A DNA stretch of 64,000 bases, taken from Rhodopseudomonas palustris (lineage in GTDB: Bacteria; Pseudomonadota; Alphaproteobacteria; Rhizobiales; Xanthobacteraceae). The stretch is taken from NCBI GenBank assembly GCA_016215605.1, contig JACRJB010000021.1:1-64000 (forward strand). Reading direction: 5' to 3'. The notes under the pieces were generated by a model, which worked only from the letters and a program-made list of their open reading frames with translations, had not been told where the DNA came from and ran no database searches. Shown in pieces: positions 15,494-24,371 of this stretch (its first letter is position 1; every line of letters starts with the position of its first letter). The position numbers were made by a program, and so were the translations under genes.

Positions 15494-16255
15494 TCACCCC
15501 TTCTTCCGCTGAAAAAACCGCGTGAACGCGCTCACCGCTTCCTGCGATTTCATCCGTTCGCCGAACAGATGGCTTTCCTGGTCGATGCGGCGGGTGAGGT
15601 CTTCGGGCGGCGGGCGCAGCAGTTTGCGCGAGATCGCGACGGCTTCGGCCGGCAGCGCGCAGAGTTCGCGGGCGGCCTTCTTGGCTTCCTCTTCGGTGTG
15701 GCCGGGCGCCACCACGGCGTTGACGAAGCCGGCTTCGCGCGCCTCGACGGCGGAGAGCTTGTGGCCCATCACCAGCATGCCGAAGGCGCGCTGATGGCCC
15801 ATGGTGCGCGGCGCCAGCAGGCTGGAGGCGCCCTCCGGCACCAGGCCGAGCTGGATGAACGGCGTCGAGAACACCGCGGTGGTCGAGGCCAGCACGTAGT
15901 CGCAGTGAAACAGCAGCGTGGTGCCGATGCCGATCGCGATGCCGTCGACCGCGGCGATGATCGGCTTCACATTGTGGGCCAGCGAATACAGAAACTTGGT
16001 GGCGTTGCTGGCGCGCGCGGCGCCGCTGGTGTCGGTGCCGGCCTTGAGGAAATCGTCGAGGTCGTTGCCGGCGGTGAACACGCCGGAGCCGCCGGTGATG
16101 ATCAGGCAGCGGATCGCCGGATTGTTCTGCGCGGTGTCGATCGCCGCGCTCATCGCGCGATACATCTCCTGGGTCAGCGCGTTCTTCTTCTCCGGCCGCC
16201 GCATGGTGATCACGCGCGTGGCGTCTTCATCGCTGACGATCAGATGCTCCGACAT
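15494..16255 (-). CDS. Enoyl-CoA hydratase/isomerase family protein
   Basis: A 253-residue crotonase-fold protein starting SEHLIVSDEDATRVITMRRP. The oxyanion-hole segments FTAGNDLDDF and AAVDGIAIGIGTTLLFHCD are intact. The second catalytic region reads LGLVPEGASS, keeping the glutamate of LVPE but lacking the other hydratase Glu, which is the pattern of PaaG/ECI-like isomerases or single-acid hydratases. It should act on an enoyl-CoA in beta-oxidation or aromatic-ring degradation. It follows the acyl-CoA dehydrogenase gene on the same strand, 194 bases downstream. Confidence 0.85.
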   Translation of the reverse strand: MSEHLIVSDEDATRVITMRRPEKKNALTQEMYRAMSAAIDTAQNNPAIRCLIITGGSGVFTAGNDLDDFLKAGTDTSGAARASNATKFLYSLAHNVKPIIAAVDGIAIGIGTTLLFHCDYVLASTTAVFSTPFIQLGLVPEGASSLLAPRTMGHQRAFGMLVMGHKLSAVEAREAGFVNAVVAPGHTEEEAKKAARELCALPAEAVAISRKLLRPPPEDLTRRIDQESHLFGERMKSQEAVSAFTRFFQRKKG

Positions 16256-16449
16256 GGCATTTCCCCCGAACCCGGCGCGCGGTCATCGGCCGGCGTCCTC
16301 GCCATCGAGTGTAGCACGATCCGGCGCGCCGCCGGAATCGGCGTTTTCGGGAAAAACCCCGAATTTCAACAGCTTGCCGGACTTCGGTCGCCCCGCGCGC
16401 GGATCCGCGATGGCTGCCGCTGGTTTGCCCGGAGTTTGCCGCAGCGGCG

Positions 16450-18231
16450 TCAGGCCGACAAAACGCTATCGGCGGAAGCCAGTACCGCTGCGCTGTCGAC
16501 CACGCTGCGCTCCAGCGCGGCGGCCTGCACCGCGACGTTCTCGGCGAAGAACCGCGCCAGCGTGACGTAACGCGCCGGTTCGCCGATGCCGTCGAGGTCG
16601 CGCGCCGCCAGCGCCTCCGCGGCCAGCGCGCAGCCGCCGAGCGTCGCGCCGAACAGCCGCAGATACGGCGTCGCGCCGGCGAGCGCGTCGTTGGTCGACG
16701 AGCCGAGCTTGTCCAGCAAGTACTTGCTGGCGCGGGTCAGCGCCTCGAGCGCGTCGCGCAGCCGCGCCCCGGTGGCGCCGAACGCCGGATCGTTGGAGGC
16801 TTCGACGTCCTTGACGATCACCGCGAGTTCGTCGAGCAGCGCCCACACCGAAGCGCCGCCATTGGCGCCGAGCTTGCGGGTGACCAGGTCGATCGACTGG
16901 ATGCCGTTGGTGCCTTCGTAGATCGGCGCGATCCGCGCGTCGCGATAGTGCTGCGCGGCGCCGGCTTCCTCGATGAAGCCCATGCCGCCGTGGATCTGGA
17001 CGCCGAGCGAGGCGACCTCGGTGCCGATGTCGGTGGAGAACGCCTTGGCGATCGGCGTCAGCAGCGCGGCGCGCGCGGCGGCGGCGGCCTTGACCTTCGG
17101 ATCGCTGCTGCGTGCGGCGATGTCGAGCGCCACCGCGGTCGCGTAGCAGATCGTCCGCGCCGCGCCGGTCAGCGCCCGCATCAGCAGCAGATTGCGCTTG
17201 ACGTCGGGATGCTTGATGATCGGATCCGAGCCGGTGCCCGTGCTGCCGATCGCGCGGCCCTGCTTGCGCTCCTGCGCATAGGCCAAGGCCTGCTGATAAG
17301 CGCGGTCCGCAATGCCGACGCCTTCGAGGCCGACGCCGAGGCGGGCCTGATTCATCATCGTGAACATGCACTGCATGCCGCGATTTTCCTCGCCGATCAG
17401 ATAGCCGATCGCACCGCCCTGGTCGCCCATCTGCATGGTGCAGGTCGGCGAGGCGTGGATGCCGAGCTTGTGCTCGACGCCGCTCGGGAAGATGTCGTTG
17501 CGCGCGCCCAGCGTGCCGTCGGCGTTGACCAGGAATTTCGGGATCAGGAACAGCGAGATGCCCTTGGTGCCGGCGGGCGCATCGGGCAATCGCGCGAGCA
17601 CGAAATGCACGATGTTGTCGGTCATGTCGTGGTCGCCATAGGTGATGAAGATCTTGCTGCCGAAGATCCGGTAGCTGCCGTCGGCGGCGCGCTCGGCGCG
17701 GGTGCGCAGCGCCCCGACGTCGGAGCCGGCCTGCGGCTCGGTGAGCTGCATCGTGCCGGTCCACTCGCCCGACACCAGCTTGCCGAGATAGATCTTCTTC
17801 AGCGCGTCGCTGCCGTGCTCGTTGAGCGCGTCGATCGCCGACAGCGTCAGCAGCGGGCACAGCCCGAACGCCATGTTGGACGACGCCCACAGCTCGGTGC
17901 ACACCGCGTTGACCGCCATCGGCAGGCCCTGGCCGCCGAATTCCTCCGGCCCCGACACCGCGTTCCAGCCGGCCGCGATCCAGCGCTGATAGGCGTCCGG
18001 CCAGCCCGGCGCGGTGGTGACCTTCTGGTGCGCGAGCTTGATGCCGTGCTTGTCGCCGACCCGGTTCAGCGGCGCCAGGATGTCGCCGGCGAATTTGCCG
18101 GCCTCTTCCAGCACCTGCGCGGTGATCTCGCTGTCGTAGTCGCCGAGATGCCCGGCCGCCACCGCGGCCTGCAGCCCGGCGCCGTGGTTGAGAGAGAGCA
18201 GGATGTCGTCGATCGGCGCGCGATAGGTCAT
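16450..18231 (-). CDS. Acyl-CoA dehydrogenase, long (about 594-residue) DmdC/FadE-like type
   Basis: A 593-residue FAD enzyme. Domain order is N-terminal helical segment (MTYRAPIDDILLSLNH), acyl-CoA dehydrogenase core with the FAD/substrate strand TMQLTEPQAGSDVGALRT and FGSKIFITYGDHDM, catalytic-domain helices, and the IYEGTNGIQSIDLVTRKL signature, which carries the active-site Glu in this clade. An extra C-terminal helical domain of about 130 residues makes it longer than classic 380-residue enzymes, as in 3-methylmercaptopropionyl-CoA dehydrogenase (DmdC) and related FadE proteins. Substrate is uncertain. I chose the ATG at 18231, because the frame beyond it crosses the tRNA gene. It is probably co-transcribed with the downstream enoyl-CoA hydratase gene. 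Confidence 0.9.
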   Translation of the reverse strand: MTYRAPIDDILLSLNHGAGLQAAVAAGHLGDYDSEITAQVLEEAGKFAGDILAPLNRVGDKHGIKLAHQKVTTAPGWPDAYQRWIAAGWNAVSGPEEFGGQGLPMAVNAVCTELWASSNMAFGLCPLLTLSAIDALNEHGSDALKKIYLGKLVSGEWTGTMQLTEPQAGSDVGALRTRAERAADGSYRIFGSKIFITYGDHDMTDNIVHFVLARLPDAPAGTKGISLFLIPKFLVNADGTLGARNDIFPSGVEHKLGIHASPTCTMQMGDQGGAIGYLIGEENRGMQCMFTMMNQARLGVGLEGVGIADRAYQQALAYAQERKQGRAIGSTGTGSDPIIKHPDVKRNLLLMRALTGAARTICYATAVALDIAARSSDPKVKAAAAARAALLTPIAKAFSTDIGTEVASLGVQIHGGMGFIEEAGAAQHYRDARIAPIYEGTNGIQSIDLVTRKLGANGGASVWALLDELAVIVKDVEASNDPAFGATGARLRDALEALTRASKYLLDKLGSSTNDALAGATPYLRLFGATLGGCALAAEALAARDLDGIGEPARYVTLARFFAENVAVQAAALERSVVDSAAVLASADSVLSA

Positions 18232-18351
18232 GGCAGGGTCCCGGCAAAGGAAAGCTGCCCGCCTTCTTCCATGAAACGCCGCCGCTCTCAACCTTTCGTC
18301 ACGGCTCGCCCGCCCGGCCGGATTTCCGGGTTCCGCCGGCGCCCTGGGCGG

Positions 18352-18378
18352 TTGAAAACCGGCCGGCGTCTCTATAGA
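18352..18378 (+). promoter_or_regulatory. Possible tRNA-Gln promoter
   Basis: TTGAAA at 18352-18357 and TATAGA at 18373-18378 lie 15 bases apart, about 60 bases before the tRNA. The spacing is shorter than ideal, so this is a weak call. Confidence 0.3.
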
Positions 18379-18439
18379 CCGGCGGGGCCGGCAGGCGATT
18401 CCGCGGAGACGCGAGCGCCCGTCGCGGCCGTTCGGCCGA

Positions 18440-18514
18440 TGGGGCGTAGCCAAGCGGTAAGGCAGGGGATTTTGATTCCCCCATGCGGAGGTTCGATCCC
18501 TCCCGCCCCAGCCA
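18440..18514 (+). tRNA. tRNA-Gln (anticodon TTG)
   Basis: A full cloverleaf can be drawn. The acceptor stem TGGGGCG (18440-18446) pairs with CGCCCCA (18504-18510). The anticodon stem GGGGA/TCCCC encloses loop TTTTGAT with anticodon TTG at 18472-18474, and the T arm GGAGG-TTCGATC-CCTCC is intact. The discriminator G and an encoded CCA end at 18514. It reads CAA/CAG glutamine codons. A gene-poor stretch follows, a usual place for integrated elements. Confidence 0.97.
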
Positions 18515-18724
18515 GAATGATCTATCCGATTGAGAGTATTGCAGTAAATCCCAGATCTGGGGGCCGACGCACAGCCCTGCGACACACCGCTGCTACACCA
18601 GGGTGTCGTACGACCGTGGCTTTCCACATCTTTCCCCGGGGCCACCCTGGCGACCCTTGCGGTCTCGGAACGGGAGGCCGCATCGACCGGCACCGCGGCG
18701 GATGCCGCCGAGAGCAACGAGACG
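18515..18724. other. Gene-poor stretch after tRNA-Gln
   Basis: No complete gene is seen. A 12-base perfect palindrome cccagatctggg lies at 18550-18561, and weak inverted repeats cgacac/gtgtcg flank 18580-18608. The frame of the following ORF stays open upstream to 18548 without an ATG or GTG start, which could mean that the ORF is the remnant of a longer gene. No direct repeat of the tRNA 3' end (att site) is visible nearby. Confidence 0.4.
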
Positions 18725-19120
18725 ATGAAGGCTTTGCCGCGGATGCTGCGGATCGCGACGCTGCGTGATCGCACCGCTAGCTATTTGCGCGAGCGGTTGA
18801 TCGGCGAGATCGCAGAATTGTGCCCGAACCTGCCTGATACGACAATCTGGGCCAACGCGAATACTACAGATTCTCCTATCACCTTGGCAGCGGAGCTCGA
18901 TCGGTTGTCGGTCGCCAGTGATCGTTCCGATCGACGCTCGCCCGCAGATTGCGTAAGGCTGCTATCGCTGCCGGTTCCGCATAGCGATCTGCTGATCGCC
19001 GAGCATCGGCGCGTCGGAAAATCGCTCCTCATGGCCGCGAAGATATTGCCCGACGAGCTTGATGCCGATCTGACGGCCGACATCGAGGCGCTCGTGTGGG
19101 GGCAGGCCTCGTGGAAATAG
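18725..19120 (+). CDS. Hypothetical protein or gene remnant
   Basis: 131 codons from ATG 18725. I do not recognise the family. The composition is balanced and protein-like, with LRDRTASYLRERLIGEIAEL near the start and the acidic DELDADLTADIEALVWGQASW at the end. The same frame continues upstream without a stop to 18548, with residues such as FPGATLATLAVSEREAAS, so the true gene may have been longer and lost its 5' end. No clear Shine-Dalgarno is present. It could be a relic of an element inserted at the tRNA-Gln gene, or a small orphan protein. It precedes the histidine kinase by 239 bases on the same strand. Confidence 0.35.
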   Translation: MKALPRMLRIATLRDRTASYLRERLIGEIAELCPNLPDTTIWANANTTDSPITLAAELDRLSVASDRSDRRSPADCVRLLSLPVPHSDLLIAEHRRVGKSLLMAAKILPDELDADLTADIEALVWGQASWK

Positions 19121-19266
19121 GATGGGACAATACTCCCCGCCATCGGCGAGCGCCCGTCAGAGGGGAAAGGCGACATCCGATCTTGTACGCACATGGCGGC
19201 ATCAGGCGTCCTCGCCAAGCCCTCGCGCCGCTCAACCAAACCTTGGTATGGCTGCAGTTCGCCCGA

Positions 19267-19283
19267 CGGACCAATATGGTCCG
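19267..19283. promoter_or_regulatory. Dyad upstream of the histidine kinase operon
   Basis: cggacca (19267-19273) and tggtccg (19277-19283) are perfect inverted repeats around ATA, about 77 bases before the kinase GTG. A smaller dyad, accaa/ttggt, is at 19235-19247. Both could be operator sites for the kinase-regulator unit. Confidence 0.3.
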
Positions 19284-19359
19284 GAGTCCGTGACCAGAGC
19301 ATGTCGGGCGTCGGCGCTCGCGTCTTGGCCGATGCGCTGGCGTTCCGTAGGGGCAAACT

Positions 19360-21261
19360 GTGAGGACGATCGACCGGAAAAAACGTCGGGCCGTGCTTGT
19401 GATGGCCTTCGTCGCATCGGCGTTGATCTTCGCTGCAGATGCGCTGAGTCCGATCGACGGTGCGGTTGCGGTGCTTTACACCGGCGTGGTGCTGATGGTC
19501 GCTCCGCTCGGCCGCAAGTTCATCGTCGCGGCGGGCTGCATCTCGGCGCTGCTGGCGCTGACGGCCTTTCTGTGGGGGCATGCGTCCGATCTGATCGGTG
19601 GCGCGCTGCTCCGGTTCGTCGTCAGTCTGGTCGCCATCCTCATCACCGTTCTGCTGTCGGTACGCGACCGCTCGGCCCGCGTGTCGCTGGCCGAGCAGGT
19701 GAGGATCCTCGAGGCGTCGCATGACACGGTGATCATTCGCGATTCCGCCGGGATCGTACGTTATTGGAATGAAGGCGCCGAGCGTCTGCACGGCTGGTCT
19801 CGCGACGAGGCGCTAGGACGTCACTACGCCGAGCTCTTCGACGAAAGCGCACCGGTCGAGGAAATCGCTCGATCGATGCGAGAGGCCGGAACGTGGTCCG
19901 GCGAGGTCGTGCGCACACGCCGCGACGGTGCCAGGTTGATTCTCGCGAGCCGCTGGCTGCAGCGGCACGATCCGGAGGGAAATGCGATCGGGATCATCGA
20001 AGCCAGCGCCGATCTCACCGAGAGCCGGCGGGCGCAGGCGGAGCGGCTCAATTTGGAGCGTCGCTACAGCACCATCTTCAATTCCGCCGGCTTTGCTGCC
20101 CTGGAATGCGATCTCAGCGGAGCTTTGAGCCTGGTGTTGTCCGCCGGGTCCGGCGATGTGGCGGCGTCGTTGCGCGCGGATCCGGCGCTGCTGGCAGCCG
20201 CAGTGGAACGGATTACGATCCACAATGCCAATCCGGCCGCCCTGGAGATGTTCGATGCCCAGGGCGCCGGCGATCTGATTGCGGCCGAGCTGCTGGCCTG
20301 CTCGATCCCGGACGTTCGGCAGGCGCTCGAGACCATCTTCGTCGTGCTTGTCACTGGTGCAACGCAGATCGAGACTGAAACCCGCTTCATCACTCGGAGC
20401 GGACGATCGATCGACGCGGTGTTGCGATTGTCGGTGCTGCCGGATGGAACCGACTGGTCGCGGGTTCTGCTGATGGCGTTCGACGTGACCGAACGCAACG
20501 AGGCGCGGGCCAAGATTGAGCGGACCTCCGCCGAACTCGCCCACGCCGGGCGGGTCTCGGTGCTCGGTCAACTCGCGGCATCGATTGCGCACGAGGTCAA
20601 TCAGCCGCTTGCAGCGATCATCAACTACGGCAAATCAGGCAAACGCTGGCTGACGCGGCCGAGCCCGGATCTCGGCGAGGTCGCCGATTGCCTGGACAAG
20701 ATCGTATCGAATGCCAATCGCGCGGCCGAGGTTGTGGGCCGCGTCCGCTTTCTCGCGCGCAAATCGGCGCCTCAGTCCGACTCGGTCGATCTGGTGGTGA
20801 TGGTCCAGGATGCCATCGAATTGCTGAGACGAGAGATCCACAGCGCCAAAGCGACTGTGCGTGTCGAACACAGCGGTCCGATCTCGATGATCGATTGCGA
20901 CCGCGTCCAGGTTCAGCAGGTGATCGTCAACCTGCTGATGAACGGGCTTCAGGCGATGCGTGGGATTGATGGACGTCGCGAGATCCTGGTCAGCCTCGAA
21001 GACAGCGGCGACATGGTGGCGGTCGTGGTTAGCGACACCGGGGCCGGTATTGCGGGAGAACCCACGCAAATCTTCGAGCCGTTCTTCTCGACCAAATCCG
21101 ACGGGATGGGCCTCGGACTGTCGATCTGCCGGACCATCATCGAGGCTCAGGGCGGCCAGATCCAGGCGTCGAACAACGACGGTTCCGGCGCAACCGTGGC
21201 GTTCACCTTACCGCGGAGCAACCCGCAAGAGGGACGGCATCATCGCGGCCTCATATCTTGA
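19360..21261 (+). CDS. PAS-domain sensor histidine kinase (FixL/DctB-like)
   Basis: 633 residues from GTG 19360. Three or so membrane segments occupy residues 10-100 (VLVMAFVASALIFAADAL, VAVLYTGVVLMVAPLG, FVVSLVAILITVLLSV). A PAS domain follows (ILEASHDTVIIRDSAGIVRYWN with GWSRDEALGRHY), then a second, diverged PAS-like region ending LLMAFDVTERNEARA. The kinase core is complete: H-box ASIAHEVNQPLAAI with His411, N-box IVNLLMNGLQAM, G1 VSDTGAGI, F-box IFEPFFSTK and G2 GMGLGLSIC. It should autophosphorylate and pass phosphate to the response regulators encoded directly downstream. No heme-pocket residue set like FixL is evident in the PAS domain, so the signal is unknown. Confidence 0.9.
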   Translation: MRTIDRKKRRAVLVMAFVASALIFAADALSPIDGAVAVLYTGVVLMVAPLGRKFIVAAGCISALLALTAFLWGHASDLIGGALLRFVVSLVAILITVLLSVRDRSARVSLAEQVRILEASHDTVIIRDSAGIVRYWNEGAERLHGWSRDEALGRHYAELFDESAPVEEIARSMREAGTWSGEVVRTRRDGARLILASRWLQRHDPEGNAIGIIEASADLTESRRAQAERLNLERRYSTIFNSAGFAALECDLSGALSLVLSAGSGDVAASLRADPALLAAAVERITIHNANPAALEMFDAQGAGDLIAAELLACSIPDVRQALETIFVVLVTGATQIETETRFITRSGRSIDAVLRLSVLPDGTDWSRVLLMAFDVTERNEARAKIERTSAELAHAGRVSVLGQLAASIAHEVNQPLAAIINYGKSGKRWLTRPSPDLGEVADCLDKIVSNANRAAEVVGRVRFLARKSAPQSDSVDLVVMVQDAIELLRREIHSAKATVRVEHSGPISMIDCDRVQVQQVIVNLLMNGLQAMRGIDGRREILVSLEDSGDMVAVVVSDTGAGIAGEPTQIFEPFFSTKSDGMGLGLSICRTIIEAQGGQIQASNNDGSGATVAFTLPRSNPQEGRHHRGLIS

Positions 21262-21334
21262 TATGATGGGTTACGTGGGCCAAAGCCGCCATACCATAGG
21301 CGGGCCGGGTTCGCGGATGCGGCGGGAGACAATT

Positions 21335-21745
21335 TTGGCGCAGGGAAACACCATCTGCATCGTGGACGACGACGACGACGTTCGAGAGAGCATCTCCAGC
21401 TTCTTTCGGTCGGTCGGGCTCCAGGTCGTCGGCTTCGGCACCGCGGAGAATTGCCTGTCGTCCGCGACGATCGACAACGCCGCGTGTCTGATCACGGACC
21501 TGCACATGCCCGGAATGAACGGGCTTGGATTGCATCGCGAGCTGCGGCGTCGCGGCGTCCAGGTGCCGGTGATCGTGATGACAGCCTATTCGACACCGGA
21601 AGCCCGCGCGGAAGCTCGCCATCTTGGCGCCGCCGGATTCGTCGAGAAGCCGGTCGATCCCGAAATCCTGCTGCAGAACGTCGAAACGATCCTGCGGGAA
21701 GCGTCGGCTCACGATCGCGATCCGGATTCGCGGGGCACGTCATGA
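21335..21745 (+). CDS. Single-domain response regulator (receiver only)
   Basis: About 136 residues forming one receiver domain and no output domain. The acidic pocket VDDDDDVRES, phospho-acceptor Asp in LITDLHMPGMNG, the switch Thr in VIVMTAYS and the Lys in VEKPVDP are all present. I prefer the TTG at 21335, six bases after a GGGAG Shine-Dalgarno (21324-21328); an in-frame ATG at 21317 is the alternative. Stand-alone receivers act as phosphate sinks, shuttles or allosteric partners. Its stop overlaps the ATG of the next regulator (ATGA), so the two are made together. Confidence 0.85.
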   Translation: MAQGNTICIVDDDDDVRESISSFFRSVGLQVVGFGTAENCLSSATIDNAACLITDLHMPGMNGLGLHRELRRRGVQVPVIVMTAYSTPEARAEARHLGAAGFVEKPVDPEILLQNVETILREASAHDRDPDSRGTS

Positions 21746-22428
21746 GCGAGCCGTCGGGCGGGCCACAGCAATCGCTGATCTGCGTCGTCGATGACGACGA
21801 AGACGTCCGAAGCTCGATCAGCAGCCTGCTGCGCTCGGTCGGCTATCGGGTGAAGACCTTCGCCGGACCGCAGGAATTTCTCGCCTCCGATGCCGTGGAC
21901 ACCGCCTCCTGTTTGATTCTGGATATCCGGCTCGGAGAGGCGGACGGCCTGGAATTCCAGGAGGAGCTCGTCGCCGCCGATACGCCGATTCCGATCATCC
22001 TGATCTCGGGGCACGGCGACATTCCCATGACGGTGCGGGCGATGAAGGCCGGCGCCGTCAACTTCCTGCCCAAGCCTTTCGCCGAAGCGGCGCTGCTCGC
22101 CGGCGTCCGGGAGGCCGTGTCTCGTGCGCGACAGAAGCGGAGCGAGGCGGACCGTGACCATAGCCTCCGCGTGCACTACGAATCGCTGACGTCGCGCGAG
22201 CGCGAGGTGATGGGGCTGGTCACCGCCGGCTTGATGAACAAGCAGATCGCCTGGCAGCTGTCGCTGAGCGAGATCACCGTCAAGATCCATCGTGGCAACA
22301 TGATGCGGAAGATGCAGGCGAAATCGCTTGCCGAACTGGTCCGGATGGCCGATGCGCTCGGCATTCGCGCTCCGTCCGCCGCTCAGCCCAACGGCGGCCG
22401 GCGCGACCCGCCGACGTCGCAACCGTAG
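21742..22428 (+). CDS. FixJ/NarL-type response regulator
   Basis: 228 residues. The receiver domain has [10 protein letters not shown], phospho-acceptor Asp in [14 protein letters not shown], Ser/Thr switch in [10 protein letters not shown] and Lys in FLPKPF. A linker helix and a LuxR-type DNA-binding domain follow, with [37 protein letters not shown] and [18 protein letters not shown]. This is the FixJ subfamily, normally paired with a PAS histidine kinase such as the one just upstream. It would be the transcriptional output of the three-gene phosphorelay. The start ATG overlaps the stop of the stand-alone receiver gene. Confidence 0.93.
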   Translation: MSEPSGGPQQSLICVVDDDEDVRSSISSLLRSVGYRVKTFAGPQEFLASDAVDTASCLILDIRLGEADGLEFQEELVAADTPIPIILISGHGDIPMTVRAMKAGAVNFLPKPFAEAALLAGVREAVSRARQKRSEADRDHSLRVHYESLTSREREVMGLVTAGLMNKQIAWQLSLSEITVKIHRGNMMRKMQAKSLAELVRMADALGIRAPSAAQPNGGRRDPPTSQP

Positions 22429-22847
22429 GTCCTGCGGCTACCAGTTCGGATCTAGAGAGCCTCTGCGTCGGATTCGGCGCCGTCGCGGTTCGTGCCGATT
22501 CGAAGCGCAATTCGTCAACCGTCATTGTGCTTGGTCATCCCACTGCACCTCTCCCGAGATGCCGTCCGATCCTTCATGCCAATGCCGCGGTTCGCTGGAC
22601 GATCATGCGGCCGCCGTATCGTGTCTGCCGGATCGACGATCGCGCCGACCGGCTCGGCTGCCGACGACGCGAGAAGCAACCTCGCGCAAATGTTTCGATG
22701 ACGTCCTCGAAGTGCTGTTGCGCAAGCGCAGTGCTGATCCGGAACGGCTTCCGTCCCTGCGATGCCAGATCGATGTCAGGCCGCGGTCGAAAGATCGCAC
22801 AGCTTCCCTCGACCTCAACGCCGTCGCAATGCAAGCAGGAGACCATT
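22429..22847. other. Intergenic spacer, no recognised element
   Basis: 419 bases between the response regulator and the alpha/beta hydrolase. Short frames here look like chance, and I recognise no repeat or terminator. The hydrolase promoter is probably inside it, and the FixJ-like protein encoded immediately upstream is a plausible regulator. Confidence 0.4.
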
Positions 22848-23669
22848 ATGCCGACCTTCACGACCGCCGATGCCACGAAACTGTACTACAAGGATTGGGG
22901 CAGCGGGCAGCCTGTCGTGTTCAGTCACGGCTGGCCGTTGTCGTCGGACGCGTTCGAAGACCAGATGTTCTTCCTCGCCCAGCGCGGCTTCCGGGTGATC
23001 GCCCACGATCGCCGTGGTCATGGCCGATCGGACCAGCCGTGGACCGGCAACGACATGGATACTTACGCCGACGATCTGGCGACACTTGTAAAGCATCTCG
23101 ATCTCAACAATGCGATCCACGTCGGGCACTCCACCGGCGGCGGCGAGGTGGCGCGCTACATCGGCCGTCACGGCGCGGCGCGAGTGGCCAAGGCGGTGCT
23201 GATCGGCGCGGTCCCGCCGGTGATGGTGAAGTCCGCGAAGAACCCCGGCGGACTCGACATCTCGGTGTTCGATGGTCTGCGCGCCGGCGTCACCAGCGAT
23301 CGCTCCAGATTGTGGAAGGACCTCAGTCTGCCGTTCTACGGCTACAACAAGCCGGGTGCCGAGGTGTCCGAGGCCGTGCGCGAGTCGTTCTGGCTGCAGG
23401 GCATGATGGCCGGCTTTCCGGCGGCCTATTTTTGCATCAAAGCGTTCTCCGAAACCGACATGACGGACGATCTCAAGAAGATCCAGGTCCCGACTCTGGT
23501 GTTGCACGGCGACGCCGATCAGATCGTGCCGATCGACGATTCGGCGAAACTCTCGGCGAAGCTGCTGAAGAATTCCGAACTGCAGGTGATTCCCGGCGCG
23601 CCGCACGGCATGTGCACGACCCACAAGGACATGATCAACGAGCGGCTACTCGCTTTCTTCAAGAAGTAG
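22848..23669 (+). CDS. Alpha/beta hydrolase, non-heme (cofactor-free) chloroperoxidase type
   Basis: A 273-residue alpha/beta hydrolase starting [20 protein letters not shown], well placed after AGGAG at 22837-22841. The nucleophile elbow is [17 protein letters not shown], the acid is in [12 protein letters not shown] and the histidine in [10 protein letters not shown]. This set and the N-terminal [14 protein letters not shown] are those of cofactor-free haloperoxidases/perhydrolases and related esterases. In vivo these are most likely esterases or lactonases that make peracids only in the presence of acetate and peroxide. It precedes dps, so an oxidative-stress role is reasonable but inferred. 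Confidence 0.88.
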   Translation: MPTFTTADATKLYYKDWGSGQPVVFSHGWPLSSDAFEDQMFFLAQRGFRVIAHDRRGHGRSDQPWTGNDMDTYADDLATLVKHLDLNNAIHVGHSTGGGEVARYIGRHGAARVAKAVLIGAVPPVMVKSAKNPGGLDISVFDGLRAGVTSDRSRLWKDLSLPFYGYNKPGAEVSEAVRESFWLQGMMAGFPAAYFCIKAFSETDMTDDLKKIQVPTLVLHGDADQIVPIDDSAKLSAKLLKNSELQVIPGAPHGMCTTHKDMINERLLAFFKK

Positions 23670-23834
23670 TTTCTCGCATCGGCCCGTGCGTCCGGGCCGG
23701 TCGCTCCCCTTCCACTTTGCTCGGTCACCGATCCTGCCGATCGGGAACCCGCGGAGCCGAACGGTCGACCTCGCGCGCGCGCGTTACCCCGGCCGAAACA
23801 CCGCCCCTCCCAGCGACCCAAGAAAGGACCTCAC

Positions 23835-24356
23835 ATGAACTTGCCCCTCGTCCGCCCGAACCTGGATAGCCCGACGGATCTGTCGTCCGAAGCCACGCGC
23901 GACATCGCCGCCGCGCTGCGCGCCCTGCTGGCCGACGTCTTCGCCATCTATCTGAAGACGAAGAACTTCCACTGGCACATGTCCGGTCCCCACTTTCGCG
24001 ACTACCATCTGATGCTCGATGAGCAGTCGGACCAGATTTTCGGCATGACGGATCCGATCGCCGAGCGTGCCCGCAAGATCGGCGGCAGCACGCTTCACTC
24101 GATCGGGCATATCGCGCGGACCCAACGAATTCTCGACAACGACGCCGACTATGTCGATCCGCAGGACATGCTCGCCGAGCTTCGCAGCGACAATCAGCAA
24201 CTGACGTCCGAGCTTCGCCGCGTGCACGAGCTCTGCGACGCCTTCGGCGACGTCGCGACGGCAAGCCTGATCGAAAACTGGATCGACGACGCCGAACGCC
24301 GTGTCTGGTTTCTCAACGAAGCGGGCCAAGGCGGCCACAATTCACGCGGCGCCTGA
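23835..24356 (+). CDS. dps: Dps-family DNA-protecting ferritin-like protein
   Basis: 173 residues of the Dps family. The intersubunit ferroxidase motif is present: KTKNFHWHMSGPHFRDYHLM followed by LDEQSDQIF, giving the His and Asp/Glu ligands. TDPIAERARKIGGSTLHSIG and the C-terminal helix ENWIDDAERRVWFLNEA are also typical. Twelve subunits should form a shell that oxidises Fe2+ with peroxide and stores iron, and may coat DNA. SD AGAAAGGA precedes the ATG. It is followed 15 bases later by hdeD-like, so the two are likely one transcript. Confidence 0.93.
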   Translation: MNLPLVRPNLDSPTDLSSEATRDIAAALRALLADVFAIYLKTKNFHWHMSGPHFRDYHLMLDEQSDQIFGMTDPIAERARKIGGSTLHSIGHIARTQRILDNDADYVDPQDMLAELRSDNQQLTSELRRVHELCDAFGDVATASLIENWIDDAERRVWFLNEAGQGGHNSRGA

Positions 24357-24371
24357 CGCGGGGGACACGAC

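Noticed and set aside
16948-18768. 606-codon plus-strand frame through the acyl-CoA dehydrogenase
   Set aside because: It reads through the tRNA-Gln gene and is antisense to a conserved enzyme.
18781-19791. 336-codon minus-strand frame after tRNA-Gln
   Set aside because: It overlaps the start of the histidine kinase and a plus-strand ORF, and has no recognisable domain.
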